DNA of 59,675 bases from JBAXPV01 sp037132075 (GTDB taxonomy: Bacteria > Bacteroidota > Bacteroidia > Bacteroidales > CAIXZF01), in assembly GCA_037132075.1 (NCBI GenBank), contig JBAXPV010000024.1, positions 1 through 59,675 on the forward strand, read 5' to 3'. Under the pieces are notes generated by a model. That model worked only from the letters and a program-made list of their open reading frames with translations. It searched no databases and was not told where the DNA came from. The position numbers and the translations under genes were made by a program. The first letter of the stretch is position 1; every line of letters begins with the position of its first letter. Of the stretch, positions 25,348-35,300 are shown in pieces.

Positions 25348-26163
25348 TTATTTCTTAACGATTTCTACGCGCCGGTTTTTAGCCCTGCCTTCCTCGGTTT
25401 TGTTATCGGCACAAGGTTTTTCCTGTCCCCAGCCAACGAATGACAGCCTGGCTTTATCGATTCCTTTTGCAATGAGAGCATCTGTAACCGCCTTAGCACG
25501 GTCATTGGAGAGTTTTTTGTTGCTGGCAGCAACACCAACATTATCGGTATGACCTTCGATGCTTACTTTAAGATTTGCATCACTTTTCATCATTTCGTAC
25601 ATCTGGTCAACAATGGGTAAAGATTCCTTTTGAATGGTAGATTTGCCTGTTTCAAACAGAATATTCAAGGCGATAAAACCATCCTTATTCAAAGCTTCCA
25701 GCATTGCATTGGCCGTGATTTCCTGTTTCATCGATTCCATTTCACACACATATAACATATAGTCGCTATTGTTGACGCAGCTTACTTTTACCTTATAATC
25801 CTTGCCTTTACTATTCAATTCAAAACAGCCGATAGCCTGGTCCATATAGATCTTCTTCCCACCTATTGCTTTAATTGCATTTTCGAAGTTTTTATGAATT
25901 TGCAGATAACTAGGTTCAGGTTTTCCTGATTCTGTATTAAAAATATACCAACCGTAGGTTAGATTTCCTTCCAATTTTACATCTTCACCTTTTGCATTGT
26001 AAAAATCAAGTGAATTGAAGTTCTGAGAGCATTCAGAAATGTAATAATCAGGCATCCTGGTGAACAAAGGATGATCTTTACAGCCTTCGGCATCAGTTTG
26101 GGCATATCCTGTTGAAATGCTTAAAAAAATAAGGGCAATAGAAATAAAAAGTTTATTCATCAT
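25348..26163 (-). CDS. OmpA-family protein
   Basis: The protein is about 271 aa, with a signal peptide (about 1-21, ending GYAQ). The N-terminal region has no recognised domain, but it contains two to four Cys and a DYMLYVCEM segment. A C-terminal OmpA-like peptidoglycan-binding domain (about 165-271) shows ILFETGKSTIQ, IEGHTDNVG, LSNDRAKAV and GRAKNRRVEI. The protein probably links the outer membrane to peptidoglycan. The reading frame extends to a TTG at 26193, but the ATG at 26163 (or 26160) gives a normal signal peptide. Confidence 0.85.
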   Translation of the reverse strand: MMNKLFISIALIFLSISTGYAQTDAEGCKDHPLFTRMPDYYISECSQNFNSLDFYNAKGEDVKLEGNLTYGWYIFNTESGKPEPSYLQIHKNFENAIKAIGGKKIYMDQAIGCFELNSKGKDYKVKVSCVNNSDYMLYVCEMESMKQEITANAMLEALNKDGFIALNILFETGKSTIQKESLPIVDQMYEMMKSDANLKVSIEGHTDNVGVAASNKKLSNDRAKAVTDALIAKGIDKARLSFVGWGQEKPCADNKTEEGRAKNRRVEIVKK

Positions 26164-26243
26164 GTTGAGGTTTGGGTTTGCTATTAAAAACAATATAGAC
26201 TTGATGTGGCTAAAATAGTAAATGATGGTATGTGATGAAAGTG

Positions 26244-26367
26244 TTTCACATGGATTACCCGGAGTGTGGCACGGAGTTATACTGCTTGTTATCAGATAAG
26301 GTAGCAGTTCCCCAAAAATTTAAAACAGTGAAACTCCGTGTGATACTCCGTGCAACTACGTGTGAAA
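26244..26367. repeat. Long inverted repeat with nested hairpin
   Basis: The outer arms are TTTCACATGG...CACGGAGTTAT and ACTCCGTGTGATACTCCGTG...TGTGAAA, imperfectly complementary over about 37 bp. Inside, ACTGCT and AGCAGT form a second small stem. The motif CACGGAGT recurs in the arms. It lies between two minus-strand outer membrane protein genes (25348-26163 and 26375-27046) and has no open frame of note. Confidence 0.6.
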
Positions 26368-26374
26368 TAAAGAT

Positions 26375-27046
26375 TTAATCTTTTGTCAAAGCATACTTTA
26401 ATCCCACGTTCAATGCCATTCCGTAATGGTAAATTTTATCACCCTCTAAGTAATCAGTGTTAGTTATTGACAAAAAACTATTTTGAAATCCAAATGATAA
26501 AAACAAACAGGTCATATCTGTTAATTTGTATCCTCCCCCAATTTCGATTAGCCCGGCACAATCAAATTTTGTTACATTTTTTGTCACATTAATCGTTTCT
26601 GAACCGATCACATTCATTGCAGCATCTAGGGTCGGGAGTATTGTAGTGGCGTCAGCGAGAATCGAAGGAATAACGGCAACATTTGAAAAACCATAGAACT
26701 TTTTCCCAAAACGATAACCGGTCTTGATGGGAACTGAAATATAGTCGTAGTTAAATTTTATGGTGACTTTTTTATCCGTTTCATGCCCCATGTCATCTGT
26801 GACAAACATATCATCGGTAAAACCACGCTGGTCATACAAAATTTCTGAACCTACAGAAAAATGCTCATTTAATATAAACTCATAGCAAAGGCCACCGATA
26901 TAACCGATACGATTGTCAGATTCGCTGAAGATCCCACTTGTGCTGATATTCGTGATGGTTACACCACTCTTGAAACCCACAAAGTTGTTTTGTGCACCTA
27001 ATTGAAAGGCATTGAATGTCAGTAATAGTAAGATGAGTTTCTTCAT
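26375..27046 (-). CDS. Outer membrane beta-barrel protein (PorT-like)
   Basis: The 223-aa protein has a signal peptide (about 1-18, ending LGAQ). Alternating beta-strand pattern follows, with an opening typical of Bacteroidota small barrels (NFVGFKSGVTITNI). Later segments are HFSVGSEILYDQRGF, ISVPIKTGYRFGK, LIEIGGGYKL, and a final aromatic strand YHYGMALNVGLKYAL. It is predicted to be an eight- to ten-stranded barrel of unknown cargo. It lies 36 bp downstream of the FNR-like regulator on the same strand, so the two may share a transcript. Confidence 0.75.
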   Translation of the reverse strand: MKKLILLLLTFNAFQLGAQNNFVGFKSGVTITNISTSGIFSESDNRIGYIGGLCYEFILNEHFSVGSEILYDQRGFTDDMFVTDDMGHETDKKVTIKFNYDYISVPIKTGYRFGKKFYGFSNVAVIPSILADATTILPTLDAAMNVIGSETINVTKNVTKFDCAGLIEIGGGYKLTDMTCLFLSFGFQNSFLSITNTDYLEGDKIYHYGMALNVGLKYALTKD

Positions 27047-27082
27047 TGTAATAATATTATTATTTTTTAAACGAAGATGGGC

Positions 27083-27784
27083 TTAACCGAGTTGACTGAT
27101 CTTCTTGATCATATTGTAATCGAGGATCTCGATATAGTGACCTTCTGATTTGATGATGCCTTCATGTTTGAAGTCTTTCAGCACCCTGATCACGCTTTCT
27201 TTGGTGACACCACAGAGGTCGGCAAGTTCCTGGCGGGATAAAATCATCTTGTATCGCATCGTTCCAAAAACATCATCAGCTAAATGAATCAGTGCCTCAG
27301 CAACCAAACCCGGGGTCTGTTTGAGGTTTAGACTCATCATCTTCTGAAGGGTAGACAAGCCCTTGGAACTGATTTCTCTGGTGACTTCTTCTGCAAATCG
27401 CGGATTTCGCCTGAAAACCTCTTTAAAATCTCCAACCTCAATGAAACAGGCATTGACCTCTTCCAGGGCTGAAGCAGAATTATAATGTTTCTGGTCGATA
27501 TAGATACCGGGGCCAATGATGAGTTCTACTGGTTTTGCGATTTTAATGATGATATCACGGCTACCTTCGATGTACATCTTTACTTTACCTGTAGATAAGG
27601 ATATGACATGGGTAAAGGAACTGCCTTGCTTGTAAATCAATTCTCCAGGTTTATAGTTCACCACAAACCTGTTTCGATTCATTATGGCAAGATCTTCCTC
27701 AGTCAAACTCGAAAACATGGCTGTTTTGATCGAACAATCTGTACAATTGGTACAGCGATGCGTAATATTTAAGAAATCATTCAA
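27083..27784 (-). CDS. Crp/FNR-family transcription regulator with FNR-like cysteines
   Basis: The 233-aa protein has a cyclic-nucleotide-binding-type beta-roll (about 25-130), a dimer helix and a C-terminal HTH (about 183-215: LSRQELADLCGVTKESVIRV). Three N-terminal Cys stand at 11, 14 and 17 (CTNCTDC), and a fourth at 113 in NACFIEVGDF, where E. coli FNR has its distal cluster Cys. This matches a [4Fe-4S] oxygen sensor in number and placement, though the last N-terminal spacing is shorter than in FNR. The recognition helix keeps the Glu and Arg used by FNR and CRP (ESVIR). The start is TTG at 27784, needed to keep the Cys motif. A perfect FNR-type box lies 40 bp upstream. Confidence 0.85.
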   Translation of the reverse strand: MNDFLNITHRCTNCTDCSIKTAMFSSLTEEDLAIMNRNRFVVNYKPGELIYKQGSSFTHVISLSTGKVKMYIEGSRDIIIKIAKPVELIIGPGIYIDQKHYNSASALEEVNACFIEVGDFKEVFRRNPRFAEEVTREISSKGLSTLQKMMSLNLKQTPGLVAEALIHLADDVFGTMRYKMILSRQELADLCGVTKESVIRVLKDFKHEGIIKSEGHYIEILDYNMIKKISQLG

Positions 27785-27791
27785 AATAGAT

Positions 27792-27799
27792 CAATACTA
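27792..27799 (-). promoter_or_regulatory. Possible -7 element for the FNR-like gene
   Basis: The minus strand reads TAGTATTG, one mismatch from TAnnTTTG. A transcript from here would begin a few bases before the TTG start, which would place the FNR-type box centre close to -41.5. Confidence 0.35.
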
Positions 27800-27823
27800 A
27801 AACAACATAAGCACACAAACTTA

Positions 27824-27837
27824 TTGATTTAAATCAA
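27824..27837. promoter_or_regulatory. Perfect FNR-type operator, TTGAT-N4-ATCAA
   Basis: TTGATTTAAATCAA is a 14-bp perfect palindrome and an exact match to the E. coli FNR consensus TTGATNNNNATCAA. Its centre is 46.5 bp upstream of the TTG start of the FNR-like gene. The only other gene adjoining this gap ends there, so the site most likely serves the regulator itself. Confidence 0.7.
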
Positions 27838-27886
27838 CATAATTGCATGGTTTGCGCAATTTTTATTAAATCTATATTAAGTGAAA

Positions 27887-29707
27887 TCAGACAGAGAACT
27901 GCAAGTCACATAGTTTGCGATAGATACCGTTTTGAGAAAATAGTTCCTGGTGGGTGCCTCTTTCAACAATTTCGCCTTTTTGCAATACGAGAATCTGGTC
28001 GGCGATTTGCACCGTTGAAAGCCTGTGTGCGATGATTATGGCAGTTCTGTCCTTCATGGCATTGTTTAAAGCTTCCTGTACGAGTTTTTCAGATTCAGTG
28101 TCTAAAGCAGAGGTAGCTTCATCCAAAATAAGTATCTGTGGATCCCGAAGTATTGCCCTAGCGATACTGATACGTTGCCTTTGTCCGCCGGAAAGCCTGA
28201 CTCCCCTATCCCCCACATTGGTCTCATACCCCTCAGGCATCTGAAGGATAAATTCATGGGCATTGGCAAGCTTAGCCGCCTTGATTACCCTTTCCTCAGA
28301 AACCTCTTTTAGTCCGAAAGCAATGTTGTTATAAACACTATCATTGAACAAAATAGTCTCCTGACTCACCATGCCACTTAAAGCCCTAAGATCAGAGATC
28401 ACAAGCTTTCGGATATCCTGTCCATCAATTTCAATCAATCCATCGCTGACATCATAGAATCTTAAGAGCAAATCTACGAGGGTTGATTTCCCGGAACCAG
28501 AAGGCCCCACGATGGCAATTTTTTGTCCTTTTTCTAAAGAAAAATTAATATTTTTTAAAACATAGTCGTCTCTATATGAAAATGATACATTCTTATATTC
28601 AAGCTTTTCTTTAAGTATGTTCACCGGAGAGGCATCAGGTAATTCAAGGATGACTTCATCAGCAAAAAGAATATCTTCCACCCTGTCCAATGAGGCTAAT
28701 CCTTTTTCAATATAATAATAGGCGGTAATCAGGTTTTTCGCGGGCGGGATCAATTGCGAAAAAACAATCAGATAAAAGATAAAGATATCGGCGGTCATTT
28801 GGGGGTTATTCCCCAGCACCTGATTACCCCCAATCCCGATAATCACCACAAGCATAGTAATCGCCAGGAATTCAGTGATCGGGTTTGAGAGGTCACGGTA
28901 ACGATAGACTCTGTTCATCAGTCGTGTATAAAAGGCATTGCGCCTCTCAAAGTCCTTTTGCATCCTGTCGATTACATGGTAGGCTTTGATGATTTTCAGG
29001 CCATGAATGGACTCCTCTATCATGGCAATGAGCCTTCCCAAACGCTTCTGCCCTTTGGCAGAATACTTGTTCAAGATTTTTCCAATCTTCCGAATCAGCA
29101 ATACCACCAATGGTAAAAGCACTATAATGACCATAGTGAGCAAAGGGCTCACCATAAACAAAACAGTGAGATACAAAATTATTGCCAGGGGGTCGCGTAA
29201 CAACATCATGAGAGAATTCATGATCGACCATTCCACATCGTTTACATCATTCGAAATGCGCGACATAACATCGCCTTTGCGTTGTGCGGAGAAAAAGGCG
29301 AGTGGCAGGATGAGGATTTTTTCATAGATAATGTTTCGCAGCTTGGCGATCACCCGGGTCCGCATTGGTGCTATAAAATACTGACCCAGGTATCTGAACA
29401 GGTTTCTGAGGAAAAACAAAACGACGACCAAGGCTGATACTCTGAGCAAGGCGCCTTCTTTGCCATAATCCACGATGAAACCATAGAGGAAATAATTAAA
29501 ATTCTGGGTCAGTGATTCTGTTGTAAATGTAAGAGGGACAGGGACTTTCTGCGCCCCTACCCTGTCGAAAAGCAATTCAAGGAAAGGGATGATCAGGGAA
29601 AGTGACACAAGGCTGAATATCAGCGACATAAGGTTTAGGAACACGTTTAAAACGATAGAACCCCAATACCCTTTTATATAAACAGCTAATCTTAGTATGT
29701 TCTTCAC
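27887..29707 (-). CDS. ABC exporter, fused permease/ATPase (MsbA-like)
   Basis: The 606-aa half-transporter has a six-helix membrane domain (about 15-330). The ATPase domain shows Walker A GPSGSGKST (about 400), signature LSGGQRQRIS (about 503), Walker B ILILDEATSALD and an H-loop IIAHRLST. It resembles lipid A/lipid exporters of the MsbA type and would work as a homodimer in the inner membrane; other substrates are possible. The start is GTG at 29707. A TAnnTTTG element ends four bases before it, so the mRNA may be leaderless. It diverges from rbfA. Confidence 0.85.
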   Translation of the reverse strand: MKNILRLAVYIKGYWGSIVLNVFLNLMSLIFSLVSLSLIIPFLELLFDRVGAQKVPVPLTFTTESLTQNFNYFLYGFIVDYGKEGALLRVSALVVVLFFLRNLFRYLGQYFIAPMRTRVIAKLRNIIYEKILILPLAFFSAQRKGDVMSRISNDVNDVEWSIMNSLMMLLRDPLAIILYLTVLFMVSPLLTMVIIVLLPLVVLLIRKIGKILNKYSAKGQKRLGRLIAMIEESIHGLKIIKAYHVIDRMQKDFERRNAFYTRLMNRVYRYRDLSNPITEFLAITMLVVIIGIGGNQVLGNNPQMTADIFIFYLIVFSQLIPPAKNLITAYYYIEKGLASLDRVEDILFADEVILELPDASPVNILKEKLEYKNVSFSYRDDYVLKNINFSLEKGQKIAIVGPSGSGKSTLVDLLLRFYDVSDGLIEIDGQDIRKLVISDLRALSGMVSQETILFNDSVYNNIAFGLKEVSEERVIKAAKLANAHEFILQMPEGYETNVGDRGVRLSGGQRQRISIARAILRDPQILILDEATSALDTESEKLVQEALNNAMKDRTAIIIAHRLSTVQIADQILVLQKGEIVERGTHQELFSQNGIYRKLCDLQFSV

Positions 29708-29711
29708 TGTA

Positions 29712-29719
29712 CAAAATTA
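29712..29719 (-). promoter_or_regulatory. TAnnTTTG element four bases before the ABC exporter start
   Basis: The minus strand reads TAATTTTG, then TACA, then the GTG start. If used as the -7 element, transcription would begin at or next to the start codon. Confidence 0.45.
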
Positions 29720-29766
29720 GAAATTAAAGGACACGGAGAAGGACTTCACATTTTCGCATTTTGTGG

Positions 29767-29774
29767 TATCTTTG
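29767..29774 (+). promoter_or_regulatory. TAnnTTTG element four bases before the rbfA start
   Basis: TATCTTTG is followed by GCCG and then the rbfA ATG at 29779. This predicts a leaderless or nearly leaderless rbfA transcript. Confidence 0.5.
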
Positions 29775-29778
29775 GCCG

Positions 29779-30117
29779 ATGGAAACCACACGACAACAGA
29801 AAATTGCCAGATTGATTCAAAAAGAGATCGCCAACAAGATCCTTTCAGATGGCCTGGCACATTACAAAGGGGCCATGATTACGGTCACCAAAGTCAATGT
29901 TACCAAGGATCTCAGCCTTTCGAGAATCTACTTCAGCATCTTTACTCCGGGTAATAAACAGGAAGTACTTGACAATCTCAAGACACGGATCCGTGAATTC
30001 CGTTTCCACCTGGGACATCATTTAAAAAACCAGTTGCGGGTTATTCCCGAACTTGAGTTCTTTATGGACGACTCTTTAGACTATATTGACAATATAGAAC
30101 GCCTGCTAAAGGATTAA
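29779..30117 (+). CDS. rbfA: 30S ribosome-binding factor A
   Basis: RbfA is a KH-fold factor for maturation of the 30S subunit and cold adaptation. The protein of about 112 aa starts METTRQQKIARLIQKEI, the usual Bacteroidota N-terminus, so I choose the ATG at 29779 and not the TTG at 29761. The core shows ITVTKVNVTKDLSLSRIYFS and the C-terminal RVIPELEFFMDDSLDY. It heads a possible operon with the methyltransferase and the LolC/E-like permease. Confidence 0.9.
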   Translation: METTRQQKIARLIQKEIANKILSDGLAHYKGAMITVTKVNVTKDLSLSRIYFSIFTPGNKQEVLDNLKTRIREFRFHLGHHLKNQLRVIPELEFFMDDSLDYIDNIERLLKD

Positions 30118-30144
30118 GCCTTTCCAATCTGAAATTTTATTTTT

Positions 30145-30957
30145 ATGCAATACGACCCGATCAAACGCACGCTCGGCAATATCTTTAACCAATCACCCTG
30201 GTTAAGAATCTTTTTTTATAAACTCATTGACCTCTTATTACTTCGCTCCTGGCATATCCGCAGGGAATTGAAGAAATGGTACCAGGCGAACAAAGGCAAA
30301 GAAATCAGGCTCTTTGACGCCGGTTTCGGCTTCGGGCAATATTCTTATTTTACATCCAAACTGGGCCCTGACATTAAGGTTACCGGAATAGACCTTAAAG
30401 AAGAACAAGTTGCAGATTGTAGCGGGTTTTTCAAAAAAATCGGCTGTAATAACATCAACTTTATTGCTGGCGACCTTACACAATATCATGATAATGAGGC
30501 ATATGACCTGATCCTGAGTGTGGATGTGATGGAACATATCCTCGAAGACGTCGAGGTTTTCAAGAACTTCGCTCTTTCTTTAAAACCGGGTGGTATGGTT
30601 CTGATTTCAACTCCCTCCGACCAGGGTGGCTCTGATGTTCATGAGCATGGAGAAGAAAGTAGTTTCATTGAGGAGCATGTCAGGGATGGTTATGCAATTA
30701 CGGACATCGAAGACAAATTGAAATCTGCAGGTTTTAGCCGTGTTGAATCCAGGTATTCTTATGGTACTTACGGGAAGATTTCCTGGCGTTTGTCGATGAA
30801 ATACCCCTTGCTTATGGCCAATGCCTCCAAGATTTTCCTGATCGTCCTTCCATTTTATTATGTGATTGCCTACCCGATCGCTTTCGTATGCAACTACCTG
30901 GATGTCAGCGTGAGCAATCCTAGCGGAACGGGCCTTATCGTTAAGGCTTACAAATAG
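30145..30957 (+). CDS. Class I SAM-dependent methyltransferase with hydrophobic C-terminus
   Basis: The 270-aa protein has a SAM-binding Rossmann domain: motif I DAGFGFGQYSYF (about 54-65), the acidic end of strand 2 at TGIDLKEEQ, and motif IV YDLILSVDVMEHI. A long hydrophobic segment near the C-terminus (IFLIVLPFYYVIAYPIAFVC) suggests membrane attachment. The substrate is unknown; UbiE/Coq3-like or lipid methyltransferases share this fold. It sits 27 bp after rbfA and 20 bp before the permease gene, on the same strand. Confidence 0.75.
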   Translation: MQYDPIKRTLGNIFNQSPWLRIFFYKLIDLLLLRSWHIRRELKKWYQANKGKEIRLFDAGFGFGQYSYFTSKLGPDIKVTGIDLKEEQVADCSGFFKKIGCNNINFIAGDLTQYHDNEAYDLILSVDVMEHILEDVEVFKNFALSLKPGGMVLISTPSDQGGSDVHEHGEESSFIEEHVRDGYAITDIEDKLKSAGFSRVESRYSYGTYGKISWRLSMKYPLLMANASKIFLIVLPFYYVIAYPIAFVCNYLDVSVSNPSGTGLIVKAYK

Positions 30958-30977
30958 CCCCTGATTCTAAATAAGCC

Positions 30978-32213
30978 ATGGCAGTCCCGGTATTTATTGC
31001 AAAGCGTTACCTGCTGGCGAAAAAATCGCACAATGCCATCAATCTTATCTCTGCCATCTCTTTTGTTGGAATCATGGTTGGTACGCTTGCGCTTATAGTG
31101 GTACTCTCAGTGTTCAATGGTTTTGAAGGACTTGTGGTCAAGCTATTCAATCGTTTCAATTCTGATCTGAAAATTATTCCTGCAGAAGGAAAGTACTTCA
31201 TGGCAGGATCCATTCCTTTGGATAAGATTCTTAAGATTAACGACATCTATTATTATACGGGTGTTCTTGAGGAGAAAGCACTACTTCGCTACAGGGAACG
31301 GCAAAATGTGCTGACATTAAAAGGAGTTAACAATGATTACGGCAAATACAGCCGGCTCGACAGCTCGTTATATGGCGGCGTTTTCACCCTTGAAAATAAA
31401 GGTGCTTTTTATGCAGTGCCGGGTTATGGCATAGCCTATTTACTTAACATACAACTCAATGACTATCAACATCCGCTGGAGGTGTATTATCCAAAATCCA
31501 TCAGTTCAGCTTCTTTGAATCCTGCAGATGCCTTTAGTGTCAAGCAGATCCATCCATCAGGCATTTTTTCATTACAGCAAGAGTTTGACAACCGCTATGT
31601 CTTTGTTTCTTTGAAATTTATGGAAGAATTACTGGACAAGAAGGACCAATTGAGCTATGCTGAAATCCGCCTTAAGCCTGGAAGTGACCTGAACCAGGTC
31701 CAACAAAAGATACAGGATGTTTGTGGAACCAAATTTATAGTTCAGAACAGGTTTCAGCAGGATGTCGTTCTTTATAAAATTCTAAAATCAGAAAAATGGG
31801 CGATATTCCTGATTCTCTCATTTATCTTGTTGATTGCAACATTTAATGTGGTAGGATCGATCACCATGCTCATCCTGGAAAAGCGGAAAGACATGGCAGT
31901 GCTATGGAGCATGGGTGCAGAAACAAAGATGCTGCGAAATATCTTCCTGGCAGAAGGGTTATTTATTGGCCTGGGAGGCGCAGTTGCAGGACTGGTCCTG
32001 GGGGGAGTTATAAGCTATTTACAGCAACGTTTTGGTTTGATTAAACTGGGTTCCAGTGAAGGTGCTTTTTTAGTAGACGCCTACCCTGTAAAGTTAAAAT
32101 TGATCGATTTCATCACGGTCTTATTAACAGTCTCTTCGATTACCTTACTGGCAACCTGGTTTTCAGTAAAACGCATCAGTGCCAGATATCTTGAGAAAAG
32201 GTCATTATCCTAG
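30978..32213 (+). CDS. FtsX-like ABC transporter permease (LolC/LolE type)
   Basis: The 411-aa protein has an N-terminal membrane helix (about 20-45), a large periplasmic domain and three C-terminal helices (about 275-305, 320-355, 375-400). The N-terminus FIAKRYLLAKKSHNAINLIS and the segment LEKRKDMAVLWSMGAETKML are typical of LolC/LolE and related MacB-type permeases. In Proteobacteria these release lipoproteins from the inner membrane. No ATPase partner is encoded beside it, so that would be elsewhere. The position after rbfA recurs in Bacteroidota. Confidence 0.82.
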   Translation: MAVPVFIAKRYLLAKKSHNAINLISAISFVGIMVGTLALIVVLSVFNGFEGLVVKLFNRFNSDLKIIPAEGKYFMAGSIPLDKILKINDIYYYTGVLEEKALLRYRERQNVLTLKGVNNDYGKYSRLDSSLYGGVFTLENKGAFYAVPGYGIAYLLNIQLNDYQHPLEVYYPKSISSASLNPADAFSVKQIHPSGIFSLQQEFDNRYVFVSLKFMEELLDKKDQLSYAEIRLKPGSDLNQVQQKIQDVCGTKFIVQNRFQQDVVLYKILKSEKWAIFLILSFILLIATFNVVGSITMLILEKRKDMAVLWSMGAETKMLRNIFLAEGLFIGLGGAVAGLVLGGVISYLQQRFGLIKLGSSEGAFLVDAYPVKLKLIDFITVLLTVSSITLLATWFSVKRISARYLEKRSLS

Positions 32214-32299
32214 GCCTTACAATTTCATTTTATTAACAGATTTTTATTCACCTTGTTTGTTAATTATGAACCAGATGCATATAGTGTAAGGTTTTCAAT

Positions 32300-32307
32300 T
32301 AAATTTG
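32300..32307 (+). promoter_or_regulatory. TAnnTTTG element upstream of the Kgp-like protease gene
   Basis: TAAATTTG lies 38 bp before the chosen ATG at 32346. The -33 region is not clear. Confidence 0.4.
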
Positions 32308-32345
32308 TAACGACATTGGGGAATCCATTCAATAAAAAACAATCC

Positions 32346-35300
32346 ATGAAGCACTCAAAAGCCTTCAAGATCTTCTTTTACATTCTATTGACAATCAGTA
32401 CATCAAACATCTTTGGCACTGAAATTCACTTAAAAGATAAGTCACAGAATACCTTAAAAGTCCTTGACAATACCTATCAAAAATTGAAGGTTGATTTTGT
32501 TTTAAATGACCTGATTTCACGCGAAGTCATGACAGAACGTGGCATTTTTAACGAACTCACTGTTGATAATTTCTCTTCCAGGACTCAAATAGGGGAACCC
32601 AAACTACCGGTTTCCAGGTCATTAATAGAAATTCCTGTCGGGGCAGAACCTGAAGTTAAAATTCTCGTTTCTACCTATACAGAATATTCTTTATCGGAAC
32701 TGGGCATCACCTATCCTATCATTCCTACACAGGCACCGCAACGCAAAAGTGCTGTGAAACCCAATCCATTTGTCATTAATCAGAAAGTTTACCTGAAGAA
32801 TGCCTTTATTCAAGATGAGCTTGTCAGCCTTGACCAATTGGGGATCATGCGTGGAAGCAGGCTTGGGAGACTTAATATTTCTGCTATTCAATACAATCCC
32901 AAAAGCGGGAAGATTCGTATTTATGACAAAATCAAATTCGAGATTATTTTCAAACATCCTGATATTCCAGCTACGATACTTTTAATGCAGAAAAATTCCA
33001 GTCCATATTTCCTTGAACTTGGCAATCAATTGCTTAATGCAAAGATGGCCTCTGCTACGGAAAGTAACCTGACACATTACCCGGTAACTTATGTTATCGT
33101 TTCTTCCCCTACCTTCCAGGGAGCGCTGCAGCCTTTTATTGCGTGGAAAATAAAAAAAGGGTTTAAAGTGATTGAAGCTTATACCGACAATCCATTGGTT
33201 GGAAATACGACTACTTCAATTAAAAGTTATCTACAAAACCTTTACAACCAGGGTACCGTTGAAAACCCTTCCTTTTCATATGTACTCTTAGTTGGCGATG
33301 TTGCTGAGATCCCTTCTTTTGCCGGCACAACAGGGACCCATATGAGTGATCTCTATTATGCTGAGTATACGGGTGATATTTTGCCTGAAGTTTTTATTGG
33401 CAGATTTTCAGCGACCAATGAATCTGAATTACAGCCACAGATCAGCAAAACGCTTGAATACGAGCAGTACCTGATGCCTGACCCTTCTTTCCTGAACCAG
33501 GTGGTTATGATCGCCGGGGTTGACCCGAACTATGGGCCGCTTCATGCCAACGGTCAGATAAACTACGGTACTGATAACTATTTTAACCTGGCCCACAACA
33601 TCACTTCACATACATATCTGTATCCAGCCTCCGGAAGCAGTGCCGCCCTGATCATACAAAATGTGTCGGATGGCGTTGGATTTGCAAATTATACAGCGCA
33701 CGGTTCACCAAATGGCTGGGCAGATCCTGGATTTTCTGTGAGTGATGTTGCCACTTTACAAAACGACCACAAATACCCATTAATGATTGGCAACTGTTGT
33801 CAGACGAATGCCTTTGACTCTCCTGTTTGTTTCGGTGAAGCATTATTAAGGGCTTCAAATAAAGGTGCGATCGGTTATATAGGAGCTTCAGACTATTCCT
33901 ATTGGGATGAAGACTATTATTGGGGTATCGGGGCCAGAACTATTACTGCAAACCCAGTATGGGCCGCAGGTCCTTTAGGCTCGTATGACCGTTTGTTCCA
34001 TGATCATGGAGAGCAATTTCCTGAGTGGTTCACAACACAAGGACAAATGGTTGTCGCCGGTAACCTGGCAGTCACCGAGGGATCACCTGGATCTGCATCT
34101 TATTATTGGGAAATTTATCACCTCATGGGTGACCCTTCCCTGATGCCCTACCTTACAGTGCCAGCGGCAATCACTGCGACCTTCAATAGCATGATGCCAT
34201 TGGCTTCCCCTTCATTTACCGTGAACACCATCCCATATGCCTATGCAGCCCTATCCAGAAACGGCATTTTATATGGTGCTGCTTTAGCTGATTCAAACGG
34301 CTTGTGTAATATTCCCTTACAACCAGTATTGTCACCCGGTTACATTAGCCTGGTAATCACCGCCCAAAACCACCATCCTTTCATTGATTCCATATTAACA
34401 ATCACGCCCACAGGACCTTATGTGCTAATGAGTAATTACCAGGTTCATGAAACACTTGGTAATAGCAATGGTGAGATTGATTTCAATGAGCAGGGAGATA
34501 TCGATATGAGCCTGAAAAATTGGGGCCTGAGCAATGCCAATCCCGTGAGTGCAACAATTAGCTCCTTGGATGCTTATGTGACCATCACCGACAATTCTGA
34601 AAACTGGGGCCTGATCAGTACCAATGCAGAAATCAACAAACCTGCAGCTTTTGCCTTTAGCGTTGCAAACAATATCCCTGACCAACATAAAATTCCATTT
34701 ACAATTACCATCACCGACGGAGTAAACACCTGGAATTCTTACTTACTGGTGAATGTAAATGCCCCTAAATTTGTAATTCATAATATGACTTTCAGTGACC
34801 TTGCCAATGGTAACGGTGATGGTGTTATCGACCCGGGTGAAACAATACAAGTCCTTATTGAAACAAAGAATGAAGGTCATGCTGACGCTCCCGGCAGCAT
34901 TGGAGACATAATCTCCTTAGGAAGCCTGGCTTCGATTCTTAACACATCTGTCAGCTTAAACACACTCAATTCATCAAGCTCTGTCATCGCCAGTTTTACA
35001 GCAACAGTAAGTGCCTCCGCTGTAAACGGGGATAATTTACTGCTGGATTATACGGTTACTTCTGGTCAGTATAATGCAATGAAGTCATTTAATCTTGTCG
35101 TTGGAAAGATTACTGAAAATTGGGAAAGCGGAGATTTCAGCCATTTCAACTGGCAAGCTCCAGGCCCCAACCCCTGGTTCATCACTACTTTAAGTCCATT
35201 TGAAGGCCTGTATTGCTCCCAATCAGGCGCCATTGCCGACTTGCAGACAACAGAACTCACCCTTTCAGCCAGTGTATTGATGCAAGACAGTATCAGTTTT

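Noticed and set aside
32253..32345. N-terminal extension of the Kgp-like protease
   Set aside because: It starts at TTG, spans the likely promoter element and would bury the signal peptide 31 residues in.
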